In this document: positions 1-12,860 of the stretch, piece after piece | Position numbering within the stretch: the first letter of the stretch is position 1 | How the letters are laid out: every line of letters begins with the position of its first letter | DNA from: Cryptomeria japonica | Taxonomy: Eukaryota; Streptophyta; Pinopsida; Cupressales; Cupressaceae | DNA length: 64,000 bases | Assembly: GCF_030272615.1 (NCBI RefSeq) | Contig: NC_081413.1 | Span: 334,096,302 to 334,160,301, forward strand | Direction: 5' to 3' | Notes under the pieces: model-generated | Told to the model about the DNA's origin: nothing | What the model saw: the letters and a program-made list of their open reading frames with translations, nothing else | The model's database searches: none | Translations under genes and position numbers: made by a program

Positions 1-1511
1 TATTCTTTTGGTTCACCAGAATTAGTTAATAAAATAGAATACAAAGAAGGAGAAAATATTTCAGGGGGTCTACTTGACCTCGTAGAATGTCTAACACTTG
101 CAGGAGTTTGTGGGACAATCTATTATTGCTGAGCATCAGGTACCTATGGCATTTCATTTTCAGGAATCTCATCCAACACGACATATTCTTGTTTGTCCTA
201 TTCATGCTTCTTTTCCTGCATCTGTTCTTTATACATAACCTTCTCATTGAATATAAAATCTCTACTTCTAATTATTTGCTTATTTTCAAAATCCCATAAA
301 CGATAGCCATATTCATCTATCCCATATCCAATGAAGGTACATTTTTGAGATTTAGTATCAAGCTTGGTTCTGTTTTCTTTATCAACATGGACAAAAGCTT
401 CACAACCAAAAGTTTTTAGAAAAGAATAATTTACCTTTTTACCATTCCATGCCTCCTCTGGAATACCACCATCCAAAGGGGTTGAAGGTCCTCTATTTAT
501 CAAATAGACAACAGTATGTACAACATCTACCCAAAAATGTAAGGGCAATCCAACATGCAATCTCATTCTCCTCACTCGTTCCATGATAGTCCTATTCATT
601 CTCTCCGACACACCATTTTCCTATGGAGTTCCTGGAACTATCTTCTACCTTCGAATCCCATTTAAGGAGCAGTAATCTTCAAATGATTTTCTGCAATACT
701 TACCTCCATTATCCGATCTGAGACACTTCAACTTTTTTCCTATCTCATTCTCAACCAAAGATTTCCATTTCTTTAAAGTTTCAAAAACATCTGATTTTTG
801 TTTTAGGAAATATACCCATATTTTTCTGGTTGAGTCATCAATAAAAATAACATAATAATAAGAGCCACCAAGAGATGATACCTGAGCTGGTCCCCATACA
901 TCTAAATGTACAAGCTCTAACTTCTCACTCTTCTTCTCTTTCCCTACCTTGAGAAATCTGACTCTTTTCTGTTTACCATAAACACAGTTTTCATAGAACT
1001 CTAAATCAATCTTCTTTAGTCCTGACAATAGATTTTTGGAGTGAAGGGTTTTCATCCCTTTCTCACTCATGTGCCCAAGTCTATGGTGCCACATTATCAA
1101 ATCTATTCTTGCAATATCTATTGTTGTTGTCCATGCAGTAACTTTATTTGTAGCAGCTAAGGTAGAGTAAGTGTTACCAGTACACAGATATAATGTGCCT
1201 ACCTTCACACCTTTAACTACTACTAATGATCCTTTAGTGACCTTCTAGATACTATCTTAGAAGGTTACTATGTAACCTTCACTACCTAGTTGCCCTGCAG
1301 AAATTAAATTTCTTCTTAAGTTAGGAACATGTCTTACCTCCTGCAGAAACCAGTCATTTCTATTCTGCAACTTGATCTTTATCTTTCATTTTCCAACAAT
1401 TTGATAGTGCTCATCATCACCCAAATATACCTGTCCAAAATCACCTTGAACATAATCTAGAAAATATTTTCTATGGGGTGTAGCATGAAATGAAGCCCCA
1501 AAATCTATTAC
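1..1511 (-). pseudogene. copia pol: protease and integrase part
   Basis: Reading leftward from 1511, the aspartic protease motif DFGASFH appears at once (usual form DSGAS), just after a TAG where a Trp is expected. The GAG-pre-integrase zinc region (WHHRLGH near 1090, then ENCVYGKQKR) has lost one cysteine: Tyr stands where the first Cys of the usual CxxC belongs. The integrase core keeps all three acidic residues in HLDVWGP, RSDNGG and GVSERMN. After the core comes the usual copia tail, with a RSSRPPE-type stretch near position 70. In-frame stops occur near 1384, 1240-1255, 600-650 and around 190. The element cannot make a working polyprotein. RT is not in the window. Confidence 0.85.
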
Positions 1512-2396
1512 CTAGGAATCATTAACATTATCCAAAAATAAGATTAAAGCATCTTGTAAAGTATTACTTGCAATATTATCTTCCTTACTGTCATTTTCAT
1601 TTTTGTCTCCTTCTTTGTTTTTTCGAGACCAACAGTCTTTCTTTAGATGACCAGGCTTTCCGCAGTACCAGCAATATTTCTTTCCTCTAGATTGAGAGCA
1701 TCCTTTCTTTGACTTCCCTTGTGACTTCTCATTCCAAGGGCCTTTTCCTCTTTCCTTTGATCTTCCTCTGTTCTCCACATTCAAAACACTACTTGATGAT
1801 GTTGGAGTCTCACCTATGCTTTTCCTTTGTATTTCCTCGCTTAAGATAACACCAACAATATCATCAAATACCAAAGTATTTTTACCAGAGACAGAGTTAC
1901 TTACAACCATAACCAAGCTATTCCAGCTTTCTGGCAAAGAACATAAAATCAAGAGAGCCCTAACCTCTTCTGCAAAAGTAATTTTTACCTAAGACAATTG
2001 ACTGGTAATTGTATTAAATTCATTTAAGTGCTCTGCTATAGATCCTCCCTCACTCATTTTCAAATTAAACAAACGCTTCATAAGAAATACCTTATTCGAA
2101 GCCGAGGTTTTCTCATACAACTTAGCCAATGTCACCATCAAATCTATAGTCATTTTTGCTTATGTTATATTGAAAGCTACAGACAGTGCAAGGCACAATC
2201 GAATGGATCCCAGTGCCTTTCTATCTAAAATGTCCCACTCTTCATCTGACATTGTGGTCGCTTTCTTTGCCTTTCCTTCCAACGGCCACCACAAATCCTT
2301 TTGATACAGGTAATCCTCAATCTGCATTTTCCATAACTGATAATTCTGGTCGTTAAAATTTTTGACCTTGAGTTTGGAATCCTCCATTGCTCCCAC
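1512..2396 (-). pseudogene. copia gag with CCHC zinc knuckle
   Basis: The frame opens at ATG 2396 with the usual copia gag start (LKVKNFNDQNYQLWK, UBN2/DUF4219 type) and continues leftward in the same frame to a CCHC nucleic-acid-binding knuckle, CWYCGKPGHLKKDC, near 1630-1680. Such Gag packs the element RNA into cytoplasmic particles. Two in-frame stops interrupt it, at 2160-2162 and near 1990; the second replaces a codon between conserved gag residues. The basic, Ser/Lys-rich stretch before the knuckle fits a nucleocapsid. The frame flows on into protease with only a stop at 1512, so gag and pol were one ORF as in most plant copia elements. Confidence 0.85.
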
Positions 2397-2433
2397 TCAA
2401 ATCTGAAAGTCCTGCCAATTTATAGAAAACCTC

Positions 2434-2445
2434 GCTCTAATACCA
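2434..2445 (-). other. Primer-binding site, initiator tRNA-Met type
   Basis: On the minus strand this reads TGGTATTAGAGC, one base different from the classical plant copia PBS TGGTATCAGAGC (complement of the initiator tRNA-Met 3' end). It lies two bases inside the LTR end at 2448, as expected, and fixes the minus-strand orientation. Confidence 0.8.
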
Positions 2446-2447
2446 AT

Positions 2448-2695
2448 TGTTAGGGTTTCAAACAGATCTGAAGGAAATATGAACTAACAATTATATGCAA
2501 ATTTAAATACAAAGGATAAAGAAATAAAACAGGACATAGATAACATAGAGATTTAACATGGTTCACCCAGAATGGGTTACGTCCACCATACACAACTGTC
2601 CAGTCTTTCTTATTATCCAGCACAAACAATACATCAACCTTACAATTCCTTAAGCATCCCAACCGCTTATAACATGCATTTTTAGGGCAACAAAC
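2448..2695 (-). repeat. copia 5' LTR (upper end uncertain)
   Basis: The plus strand reads TGTTAGGG at 2448, so the LTR ends CCCTAACA on the minus strand directly before the PBS. The body contains AACATGGTTCACCC near 2555, a motif I associate with plant copia LTRs. No second copy is in the window, so the upper boundary cannot be fixed by alignment; candidates lie between about 2690 and 2750. Confidence 0.55.
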
Positions 2696-2767
2696 AAAGT
2701 TGACCTTTTTAGGGTTTTATTACAATATCGGTTTTCATCAACAAAAAATGGTGAGAATACGTGCTGA

Positions 2768-4030
2768 GTGTACAGTACTTTGTTGATCAGTCGCCACATA
2801 TCAACCATTAGACTCATCATTTATAGACATTCCAAAGTCTTCATTAGTACCTTCTTCTTCAAGGTTGCAACATATCTTGCAAAAGAAGAAGAGATTATCC
2901 ATTTAGTAGCTCCTAAATTTGATAAAGTTGCCAATATAATCCAAAAGATAGTGAAGCCAAAGAAGACTTAAGTTATATCAAGATTGGCAATTGATCCTTC
3001 ATCGGTAATTTATGTGTTGAAGTTTCTCAACCCACTCTAAAGAAGAAGATAGAAGCAACCAATGAAATTGATTTTTACATCACTGAGGTGGATCTCAGCC
3101 CTTCAACACATGATAGGGATATCCATAATTTTCAAGCACCTGTAGTCAATTTGATATAAAGAACAAAGATAGAAAAATATTTGAAGGATCAACTTAAGTA
3201 ACAAGTAAAAGTTTTGACATCTTCTCTCAAATATATTTTGGATCGTTTTGTTTTTCCCTTAGAGATAGCTCCTCCCTTAGCAGTAACTAATTCAAAAGGG
3301 ATTATAAAAAAGGGAGTTATAGAAAGTATACATAGATATCAATATTATGGGAAAATCATTGAAATATGGATATATAATATAAAATAAAAAAATTTGGATT
3401 TCGATGTTAAGGCCAAACTTATTCATGAAAAGGTCAATTTTTAGAGACAGGAAATTGCAAAGAAATTGAAAAGCATCAAAGAACAACAATTTGCTTGGCA
3501 ATGAATTATGAAACTTTTAGGAGATGATCACGATAGACATTAATACTATAGTTTCCTAGAATATTTTCCCAAATGTAGAGGAAAATAAATCTAAAATGTG
3601 GCTTCAGATTATAGAGTGAAAACTTATGAATTCTAGTCAAATTTTGGTGGAACAAGAAAATTTGTTGGTAACTTGTGAGCAAATAAGAGTAAATATTTTA
3701 GGTGATATCATGAAAATCATCACAGGTGCATTAGTGAGGGATGAATTTAAAAATATGAATATCCAATCTATACAAAGCAACTCTAAAAAAAGATTAATGT
3801 AGACTTTATTGACAAACATGCTCTCAATGTAGATGTAATGAAAAGGTTGAGTTACATGTTTCTTACTTTGGATGCATGCAGTGATCATCTATCTGGCTAT
3901 CATCAAGGTTTGGATGATATTTAGAAAATTTATACCACTTGGAAGATGAGAATGACTAATGTGATCATCCCTAAAAACAAATTTATGGCTCAAGCTCTCA
4001 AGCCTTTCAGAATGTTCAAGGCATAATCCT
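2768..4030 (+). pseudogene. Decayed coding frame of unrecognised family
   Basis: From 2768 a coding-like frame runs to TAA at 2969, shifts frame near 3040, and continues to about 3504 with only scattered TAA/TAG stops. It then resumes with another shift to about 3900-4030. The translation is rich in Lys, Ile, Glu and Phe, with amphipathic stretches such as EIAKKLKSIKEQQ, and looks protein-like rather than random. I recognise no family; an element gag or a lineage-specific plant protein are both possible. No polymerase or transposase motif is visible. Confidence 0.4.
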
Positions 4031-7000
4031 CACTGTAGCAAAGACAAGCTACAAATTAGAAGATTTCTTTACAAGGCATCATAAATAATGCAAAAAAATG
4101 ATTTTGAGCTTTCTCAATTATTTGAATTATGATGCAAGAGTTCAAAGAGGATTGTGACACTCTCATCTTTTCTCAATGAGATTCTTACTTCCACCTATTC
4201 TAGATGTTAGTTTATCATGTACCTTGTATTTGGACAACACCATGAGAAATGACTAGTTATGTTCATAAGTAGAGATCTTTGTAACCACTATGTGATCTTA
4301 ACCAAGGCCGGTTAAAGGAATATGAGCTAACATTGTGACAATGGGACTTCCAAGGTAATTACAATTTTACCTTGTGTTAGTTAGTTTGGATGTCCTAGTT
4401 GTGCAAGGCACAATAATCTATTGTCTAGCACAAGCATAATACATGCTAGGTTGACCCTAACATGTCTTTAGAGGATTTATTTCACACATAAGTTATGAGA
4501 TTGGAGTGAAAATTATTCACAAAATTATAGAAACTAACATGAACCTTAAGAGTGTGCATTAACAGGTCACCTTAAGCTCTATTCCATATCATGTGAAATA
4601 ATTTGAGTAATTTATTGCATACACCATAATGCATAATTAACTAGTAACCTTAGGTATATGTTGCAACACATAGAATAGGTGTGTAGGATCAAAAGGGAAC
4701 CAATTTATGACCTTGATTAGTGGCACAAACATCAAAGGTTTGTGTGCCCAATTTATGCAAGTTTAGAACCTAGCAAATGTTTTGAATATGCCTTAACCTT
4801 ATGGCATTGTCCTAGCTACAACAATTGTACTAGATCATTTATAGGGTTGTACAAAATTTGAGGTATCTATAGGAACCTTCTTAGGTGTAGTAGAGTATGT
4901 TGTGTATTGACTTTCCTTATCAACCTAGTGGAGTTCTATTGCATAGTATGTTAAGTTACACTCTTGAGCAAAATAGTTATGTATTTGATGCCCATGCAAT
5001 ATTTTTGTTGGGATGGATGTTTGTTGGGTCATGCATAACTTCCTATGCACGCATTTAATCTTATAATTTCAAAAAGATTTTGATTTATATTTTAGTTTTT
5101 GTTGTGTGTTTTCCTAATGTTTCATTGGAGCACACATTACAATATTTTTTAGTGCTTATATAAAATCCACTCATTTACCTAGGATAATTGAGATATTGAT
5201 TACCCTAGATATTTTTTAAAGATTGTTTATTATTTATCCTCACCTTCACAAGCACATATACTATCCATTCACATAATAAATTATGTATAAATCACTGAAT
5301 GTTTCAATATTTACCATTAGAGTGTTCTTTAAGAAGAGTGCCATTACATTATATGCAAAGCTTTCACCCATTCCACTGATAATTTTTTATTCTCTAGATT
5401 CATATTTTCTATGTGCTTAATGATATCTAAAGAATCCAATGGTTGATATAGAGAATATGTTCATCATAGTTTTACTCTATTGATATATTATTTATAGGGG
5501 CCACACCTTAGGAGTCATGTATTTGGTAGTACATTGAAATGCATGTGTATTTTATTCGTATAAATGGGCTATCATGATTAAATTCATACATGGGTTAACC
5601 TTAATAAATTTTTAGTGTAGTCAATATGTTTATAAAATCATTTTGAACATGATCTTTGAAACTATAATAATCTAAGTTATCAATCAACATTTATTAAGCT
5701 ACTTATTCTTGATCTATTGGCGAGCATTACATCATCATATATTCTATCATCAAAATTTATTATGTCCCCATTTGAGCAAAATTAATTTGTGAGCATTTAG
5801 CTAGATTTTATAGTTTTCTCGTAAGATTCTTAGTGAGTTGGGAGAACTCCAAAATTATTGGAGTGCTCTAAGGTGGTTATCATTGATGTTGGTTCTTGGA
5901 AATGAGCTCAATAAATAGCATAGATTAGTATGACACTTTCAAAAGTAAATTTTGACTTTTGTTGACTTCTCCAAACTTCTTGCAGTATTCTATTTTGAGT
6001 AAGTCACCTTGTTGGCTCCAATCATTATCCTACATCTTTAATATCACCTCAATATAATTAGAGTTTCATTCTGATGCAATTTTAGTGATCTCCACAACTT
6101 TGATAAGCTATTAAGTTATTATTTAATTAATTAACTCAAGTTGTCTAATGTTGACAAATATTAAGAGGACAACTTAGTGTAGTAACTCATTAGAAACATG
6201 TTAAGTTGTATTTTAAGTTGGATGACTACTAGGCTTGGGGGTCTTTTCTCAAGAAAATTAATATCAATTCTTTAAAAAGGTCTTCATGAAGGAAAAAAAT
6301 AAATAAAGAATTATTATATTGATTTTTGCCTCCAAAAAGAGCTATAAAAGGAGGTGTTGGGGCTCATTTTGAGATATACTTGTAAATAATACTGTTATGT
6401 AATTGGAATGAACCTAAGTTCTAAATATTTTGTGGAGGAAAACCTTTTCAAGATTACTAGTTTCAAGGATGAAAACCCCACTAGCTGGTTGATGTGATTT
6501 CATATAAGAATCATCATTAAGCTTCAATTGAAATTTAAGTTTTGGGTTTGTAGATATGAAGAGTTTTGTAGTAATTTAATGTTACATATTTTCTGTGGGG
6601 TTTGTGTTTATATTTTTTAAGTTTACTTGAGGATGAGCTAAATTAATTTTCTTATGATTTTACCTATCTTCCTAGATAGGTCATACCATCCCATGTCAAG
6701 TTATACAATATGTGGTTGTAAGTATAGAGTGGTTTTGTATTATACTATTTTAAAAATTGATTGCCATATTGATTGCATTGTACTTTGTACCTTTGAAAGG
6801 GGGTTCTTACTTTAATAAATTATAGGCCATGCCATTGAGTACAAGTCATACAAGTGATTGAAGAAGGGCATGACACTTGTTGGTCAAAAACTTGGGTTTT
6901 TGGTCTATTTTCTCTTTGTTGAGAAGCCTTGTGATCCTTCAAAAACATTCTTAACTTTTGGCACTGTACTTTAAAGAATTTTGAGGTGTTTTGATTATGT

Positions 7001-7778
7001 TCATGTTGTATGTATTGAAAATTGAATGAAATAGTAAATGACTTAACAAGAAACCATGAACTCAAATAAATTACTAAATTATCAATCATAATCAATAAAG
7101 AATTTCAAACAAATACAATTAAATAAAATAACCATGAAATTCAAACCATAATTGCATCCTTGCAAGTAGACTCTATTGCTCTTCTCCCTTTTGTGTTGTA
7201 CGGATTATGGCACTTATAATTATAGCACTTCATTAGTAGCATGATATCACAAAATATCAAAGACGATGGTTATCGATGAATGAGAATTATATTTTCTTTT
7301 ATAGATTTCATGATATCGATCAATGGTTGAGGATTGTTGAGACAATTTGATTGAGATTTGATTTCTCATATGATTGGAATTGATTGATTAGGCAACTAAC
7401 TTGATTGATTTGTTACAAGAGATGACTAGGTTGTTAAGTGAATTGATTGGGAGAGAGGTGGATTGATTGTGAGATGAAACCAAAATCAATGGTAATTTAT
7501 AAGGGGGAATAGTTACTCATTTAAATAATAAAATATTATTTAAACATGTGCATTAGGGGAAATAAATTAAATAAATATTTTATTTATTTTAGAGGAAATT
7601 GATTTTTGAAAAAGATGGACAATTAAGTAAATTGAAGAACTTATTTAATTGTGAAGACACAATTATCAAATCAAATAATCTAGAATAATTATTTAATTGT
7701 GAGAAATTAATAGAAAGAGAGATTTAATTAAATAAATAAAGCTTATTTAATTAAGGGGATAAGAGAGGATTAATAAAA
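4031..7778. other. AT-rich region without recognisable genes
   Basis: I see no protein family in any frame. A short minus-strand frame at 6820-7095 has no recognisable motif. From about 7500 to 7770 the sequence is dominated by TTATTTAATT/AATTAAATAAAT runs like those inside the LTR at 40.8-41.0 kb, so old LTR U3 debris is plausible. Confidence 0.5.
6343..6350 (+). promoter_or_regulatory. TATA-like box, possible LTR remnant promoter
   Basis: TATAAAAG stands in GAGCTATAAAAGGAGGTG, a context typical of LTR core promoters. No LTR ends or duplicate copy were found, so this is weak. Confidence 0.25.
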
Positions 7779-9592
7779 CCTTTTCCCGTCGATGAAAACC
7801 ATCTCCACCTTCCTCGATATCTTTTATCGATGGAATTACTATCTCCGATGAGTTCTTTCTGAAGTCTATCAGTGTTTCATTTCTTTCGATACCCTTTTAT
7901 ATCAATGAGACATTGTTGAATCTCATGTCAAAGAAACCTTGGGCTTCGGTATTTCCTTTATCCTTCCATTGAAACACTTTTTCTATCGACATCACTACAC
8001 TCCTTCGATGAATGGGTCTATTGTTTCATCGAGGCCATGTTTCTTTTGATGATTTGCTTCACTATCATCTTTCATCGATGAGCTCATTAGTAATCTTCCT
8101 CGATAAAGTTGCATCAATTAAACCACACACATCGGTAACATGCTTTTTAGCTTCCTCGAAACTCATATTCTTATCGATATCTTTTATCGATGTAGCCTCC
8201 TTCTATTTGATCATGATCATTCTTTTGGTAAGTTTCCTTCATTGCGCCGATGGTATTATTTCCTCGGTAGCCTTTTCCCGTCGATGAAAACCATCTTTCC
8301 TTTCTTTGATATCCTCTTTCATTGGAAACAATGCTTTCGATGAGTCCCTCTTAGGTTCATCGATGTTCCCTTTCCTTCACTACCCTCTTTATATCGATGA
8401 AAATCTCTTATGTTTCATCGACCTTTTATCTTTCGATGAAAATGCCGTTGTCGGCCAATAAATTTAGTATCTCTTCGACACCCTCCTTTCTCAAATAGTC
8501 CTATCGATGAAACCTTTGCCAGTTTCTTTGATTTCATCATTTCGGTAGAACTATCTTCTTCATTGTATTCATTGCATATCCTACCGATTCTGAAGTTTCT
8601 TTGTTAGCCCTGCTTCATCGATGGAACCTCCTTTGGTTTCATCGATATACCTTCTATCGATGAAAACAACGCTTTCGATTAGTCCCTTTTGAAGTTCATT
8701 GAGGCCCAAGTCTATTCGATAAATCATCTTATCGATGAAACATCAATAGGTTTCTTTGATTCCCTTTTTTGATGAGAAATGTTGGGTCTTATGTCGAGGA
8801 AACCTTGGGCTTCGGTAACTTCCTTTATCCCTCCATCGAAACACTTTTTCTATTGACATCACTATACTCCTTCGATGAATGGGTCTATTGTTTCATCGAG
8901 GACATCTGTCTTCTGTTGATTTGCTTCCACTATCATCTTTCATTGATGAGCTCATTAGTAATCTTCCTCAATAAAGTTGCATTGGTAAAACCACACTCAT
9001 CGGTAACGTACCTTTAGCCTCCTCAAAACTCATATTATTATCGATATCTTTTTGTTTGATCATACTTTCGATAAGAATGATTCTTTCGGTAAGTTTCCTT
9101 CATGTTGCATCGATGGCATTATTTCCTTGGAACCCTTTTCCCGTCGATGAAAATCATCTCTGCTTTCTTTGATATCCTCTTTCGGTGGAATCTAGCTTTC
9201 GATGAGCCCCTCTTAGGTTCATCAGTGTCCCCTTTCCCTCGATACCCTTTTTATATCGATGAAACTGTCTCTGTCGGCCAATAACTTTAGCATCTCTTCG
9301 ACACCCTTCTTCTCTCAAACTATCCTATCGATGAAACCTTCCCGATTTTCTTTGATCTCATCTTTTCGAAAGATCTATCTCCTTCGGTGATTCCATTACA
9401 TGTCCTACCAATACTACAGTTTCTTCGGTAGCCTTGCTTCATCGACAGAACCTCCTTTGGTTTCTTTGATAACCTTCTATCGATGAAAAATAATGCTTGC
9501 GATAAGCCCCTTTTGAAGCACATACGCCCAAGTCTATCCGATAAATCATCTTATCGATGAAACATCGATAGGTTTCTTCGATTCAACAGGTG
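7779..9592. repeat. Satellite built on TCGATGAAA motifs, period about 865 bp
   Basis: The stretch is full of TATCGATGAAAC, TTTCATCGATGA and TTCGGTA words, many centred on the palindrome ATCGAT. Longer blocks recur in order. GGGCTTCGGT is at 7941 and again at 8807 (866 bp apart). CCTTTTCCCG TCGATGAAAA is at 8271 and 9134 (863 bp), with a further copy at 7779. The blocks around 8440-8760 and 9261-9590 also match over several hundred bases. So about two higher-order units plus a partial first one are present, each made of degenerate short repeats. No frame is convincingly coding. Confidence 0.85.
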
Positions 9593-10269
9593 CGCCATTT
9601 CAGTAAAATAAAAGCCCTCATTTTTTGCATGTGTTGGCCTATAGGAACCCCTAAGTTTCCTACCATATACTCATTTGATACTTGCTGCTAAGCTTTCTAT
9701 AATTGAATGGTTATCTGACAATCCATAGACTATGGGTAATATGTGGTTCTGCCATAAAACTCATCTACCTCTATTACCCTTAGCTGGACTTAGGCAAGAC
9801 AGAAGTCCCATTTACCCCCTTTTGTTATTATATCCTGGATATCATCCATTTTCAGGGATAGCATCCAGGTACATAAGCAAAAGGTGGTAAATAGGTGATT
9901 CATAACTATGGATGATCACTTCTCAAAATGGAAATTATCTAGAAACTCTATTTATGAATATGCCATATTGATGACTTTATAATTTCAGATATATGAGGTT
10001 AAGATTTTAGAAACATCAGAGAAGGATGTCAAATCACATTGGAATACTACATGTGACTAACAATTTGGGCAAGTATTTTGAAAACTAACCATGTAGGAAG
10101 TATAGGGCCATCTTGAACAAATGATAGGATGAAAGTTGCTAAAATGACAAAAGACTATATGCAATCAAGGCTCAAACTCTTAAATAAAGCACTAGGAGAA
10201 CAGTGACAATTGAAAAATAGTAATATGGGCCTGTAAGGGAAAGAAAATATCTTCCCAATTGCTCACCCT
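9593..10269. other. No recognisable feature
   Basis: The satellite ends abruptly near 9592. The following 0.7 kb has neither long frames nor repeats that I can identify. Confidence 0.5.
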
Positions 10270-10467
10270 AGCCCGGGGTGTTATTGTATTATTATAAATC
10301 TATGCTTATTGTAATTAGATATAGAAACTATCTGGACTACGGTCCCGAGCAAGGCCGAAAGTTTTCTCGCCTCCACTCTTTCCTACCGGCGCCCGCACGA
10401 GTGGAGTGATGTAAAAAATCAATTTTGATTAATAAAATTTTTGGCTACAGCCTCTTACCGATCAAAA

Positions 10468-10502
<35 letters not shown>
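10270..10502 (+). mobile_element. LINE 3' end (5'-truncated non-LTR retrotransposon)
   Basis: A GC-richer block (CTACGGTCCCGAGCAAGGCC; CCGGCGCCCGCACGAGTGG) is followed by ATTAATAAAATTTTTGGC, CTCTTACCGATC and an (AAT)n tail. A short 3' UTR ending in a simple A-rich tail, with no RT upstream, is the usual outcome of truncated target-primed insertion in plant LINEs. No flanking target duplication was confirmed. The family is not identified. Confidence 0.5.
10468..10502 (+). repeat. (AAT)n microsatellite, LINE tail
   Basis: A run of about eleven AAT units directly follows the LINE-like 3' end; such trinucleotide tails are typical of some plant LINEs. Confidence 0.85.
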
Positions 10503-10504
<2 letters not shown>

Positions 10505-11352
10505 TAAGATAATTAAATGATTAAAAATTATTTAATTATGAGAAGAGGGAAATTTTTATTTTTGAATTTAGAATAGAGGAATAAAGTTAGATTAGTCAAA
10601 TAACTAGAATTATTTAATTAATTAAGAGGAAAATTAGTAAAAATGACTTTTACGAGCATTAAATCAATTCTAGGTGTGTACATTTTACCCCTCTTTAAGA
10701 CCATGTAATTTTGACTATTATTTAAAATTAAAATTTTAAATTTTTTGCCCTAATGTACATTAGTATGCCCCAATGATAGTGCAATATTGTAGTGCCCCTT
10801 CAATAAATCAATTTTTTTTTTTGAATTGAGGTCCAATTTGTTGACAACGTGTTTGTGTAGCGTCATAAATTGTCCACCTTTATTAGTCTATCCAATTTCA
10901 CACTCTCCTAGCACCTATTCTAGTATTTCCCTTTCCTCTATGCATTATGGGACATTTATTAATTTGAATTAATATTATGGGTCATTTTCCACTTTTTTAC
11001 ATCATCACACTCTTATGTGGTACCGTAACTCTAGCTATGCCCCTTGTCATTTTATCTCGATTTATCCTTAATCCTACCCCAATTTCAACTCTTAAAACAT
11101 ATTTCGCATACCTATGCATTATGGTTTGAGTCACTGAGCTAGAATCAGGATTAGATTCCCATTATCTCGCATCCCTAGAAATTCTAGAAAAAAGTGTATA
11201 GGACCAAATCGTTGGGATTCATCCTTGTCTCGAATTTTTTTCCCTGAATTTTGAGAGGATAATTTGGTGGTCCTATCTAATTCAAATCCCACTTCATGTA
11301 AAAATATATCAAATCTATGTCAACCTAATGGTGATTTTATTTATGAAATCTC

Positions 11353-11360
11353 TATATAAG
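11353..11360 (+). promoter_or_regulatory. TATA-like box in a possible old LTR
   Basis: TATATAAG occurs about 680 bp after a TGTACATTTTACCCC that could be an LTR start. This is unsupported by a second LTR copy. Confidence 0.25.
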
Positions 11361-11780
11361 GCATTATTCTTAATTCATTTTCATAATCTATTCTTAATAG
11401 AATTGATTCAAGGAGTACCAAACTACATCAAGGAATATTCCATTTATGTTTTATCTATGGTTTCATGATAGATTTTATGTGATTTATTATGTTATTGCAT
11501 CAACACATGGTGTACTTATCCTAAGAACATTGCATCATCTATTGAAGGTATAATCATCTACATTCAAGAATTTCAAGATTTCCAATTCAATTCAAGTTCA
11601 ATTTATATTTCAATTAGGGTTAATTTCAAACCCAAGGTTTGACCTAGGGAAAACCCCTATCCACAAACCCCTTTCTTTTCTCTTGTGTGTAGTTATAAGT
11701 ACCCAATAGAGCCAGAAGACTTCAAGCAGCATAAAGAGCCTGGTACAAACTTGATCCCAAAATTTGGACCCAATTTTCTA

Positions 11781-11893
11781 GGACCAAGGCATTGGGGGGT
11801 GCCTTGTCCTTAGTATTTTTCATTAGATTTTGTAGACAGATCCCAAACAACTTCCAATTCCAAATTCTCTGATAACAACTCAAAATACTAAGG
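11781..11893 (+). other. Paired hairpins
   Basis: GGACCAAGGCA (11781-11791) can pair with TGCCTTGTCC (11800-11809) apart from one bulge. CCTTAGTATTTT (11808-11819) is a perfect 12-base complement of AAAATACTAAGG (11882-11893). The two stems share two bases at 11808-11809, so they compete slightly. The role is unknown; structured retroelement leader RNA is one possibility. Confidence 0.45.
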
Positions 11894-12634
11894 TGTTGGG
11901 CACCCTAGTCCTACTAGATCAACATCATATTTTAGGTACAAGTACATAGTCAAATTCCTTATCCATTTTTGTACCTGTTGTGAAGTTTCTATTTCATTAT
12001 TAGTTAGCATAATCTATCCAAGTTGTTTGTTCATGTATGTACCTTATTACCTTAGATTTAACATTCAATTTACATCTTTTCAATTACATTTTCAACTTAA
12101 TAAAAAGGAAATAGGACTCAAATCAACATTCAACCCTCTTCCTAATAGAATTGAGTTTGGGTCTATTAAGTTCATCCTTCTTTTAATGTGATGCATGTGA
12201 AATTTAGGTTATTTCCTAGTTTACAAAGCATAACTTGTGAAACCCTAATTTTTCATCTATTATAGTTTGCAAGTCCAAAAATATTTTCTCCCAAAAAAAG
12301 GGGTCTGTAGGATCATCTTATGATTCTTTGGAGTGAAAGGGATCACAATTAGTACAATGACCATCACCTCTAGGGAAAATTTGATCTACATATATATGGA
12401 ATTAAGGCTCGCATTTGGTCATTTGTGCATTGAGAGCTTGGAGAATTTGGAGAGCATATTGAGTGCCAAGGTCATCATTGTAGAGTTGTGGTAGGCATCA
12501 AATGTGAGGATCATTGTGCAAAGTGAGTCCAAACCTTGAAGTGGCTAGTGGGGGCTAGTGCCACTATAAGTAAACGAACTCATCTTTTTATTTTAACTCA
12601 TTTTTTGCTCATTGTCTTAGGTCCTAGGTGAAGA

Positions 12635-12860
12635 ACAAATGTGGTGTGCCACATTCGTGGGCATGACTACCACAATCACGGTGCATTTACTACATTTGTG
12701 AGTAATGTGTCACAATCGTTAAGTTTATTGTATTTGGATAGCAAACACAGTCATTTAGTAAGTGTGCCACATATGTTCATAAGTGTGTTGCATTTGTTAT
12801 TTTAAATGTACCACACATGTTTTAAATGTAACACATCTATTATAAACATGCTACATTTGT
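12635..12860. repeat. Degenerate short repeats (GTGYCACATNTGTT type)
   Basis: Variants of a roughly 20-28 base unit with the core GTGCCACATATGTT / GTACCACACATGTT / GTAACACATCTATT / ATGCTACATTTGTT recur about eight times. It is an old, diverged minisatellite; nothing coding was seen. Confidence 0.5.

Larger units (their letters stand above)
1..2700 (-). mobile_element. Ty1/copia LTR retrotransposon, Tork/Tnt1-like, truncated by the window edge
   Basis: On the minus strand the order is 5' LTR (from 2448), primer-binding site (2434-2445), gag with a CCHC knuckle, protease and integrase. This is the copia order, with integrase before RT. The sequence runs off the left edge just after the integrase C-terminal tail, so RT, RNase H and the 3' LTR lie outside the window. 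Gag through integrase stays in one reading frame from 2396 to about position 1. It is broken only by stop codons, so decay is by point mutation. The upper LTR boundary near 2.7 kb is approximate. The Tork/Tnt1 placement rests on remembered similarity of the pre-integrase and integrase motifs. Confidence 0.85.

Noticed and set aside
6820-7095. 91-codon minus-strand frame
   Set aside because: No motif, AT-rich, no neighbours that would give it a role; likely chance.
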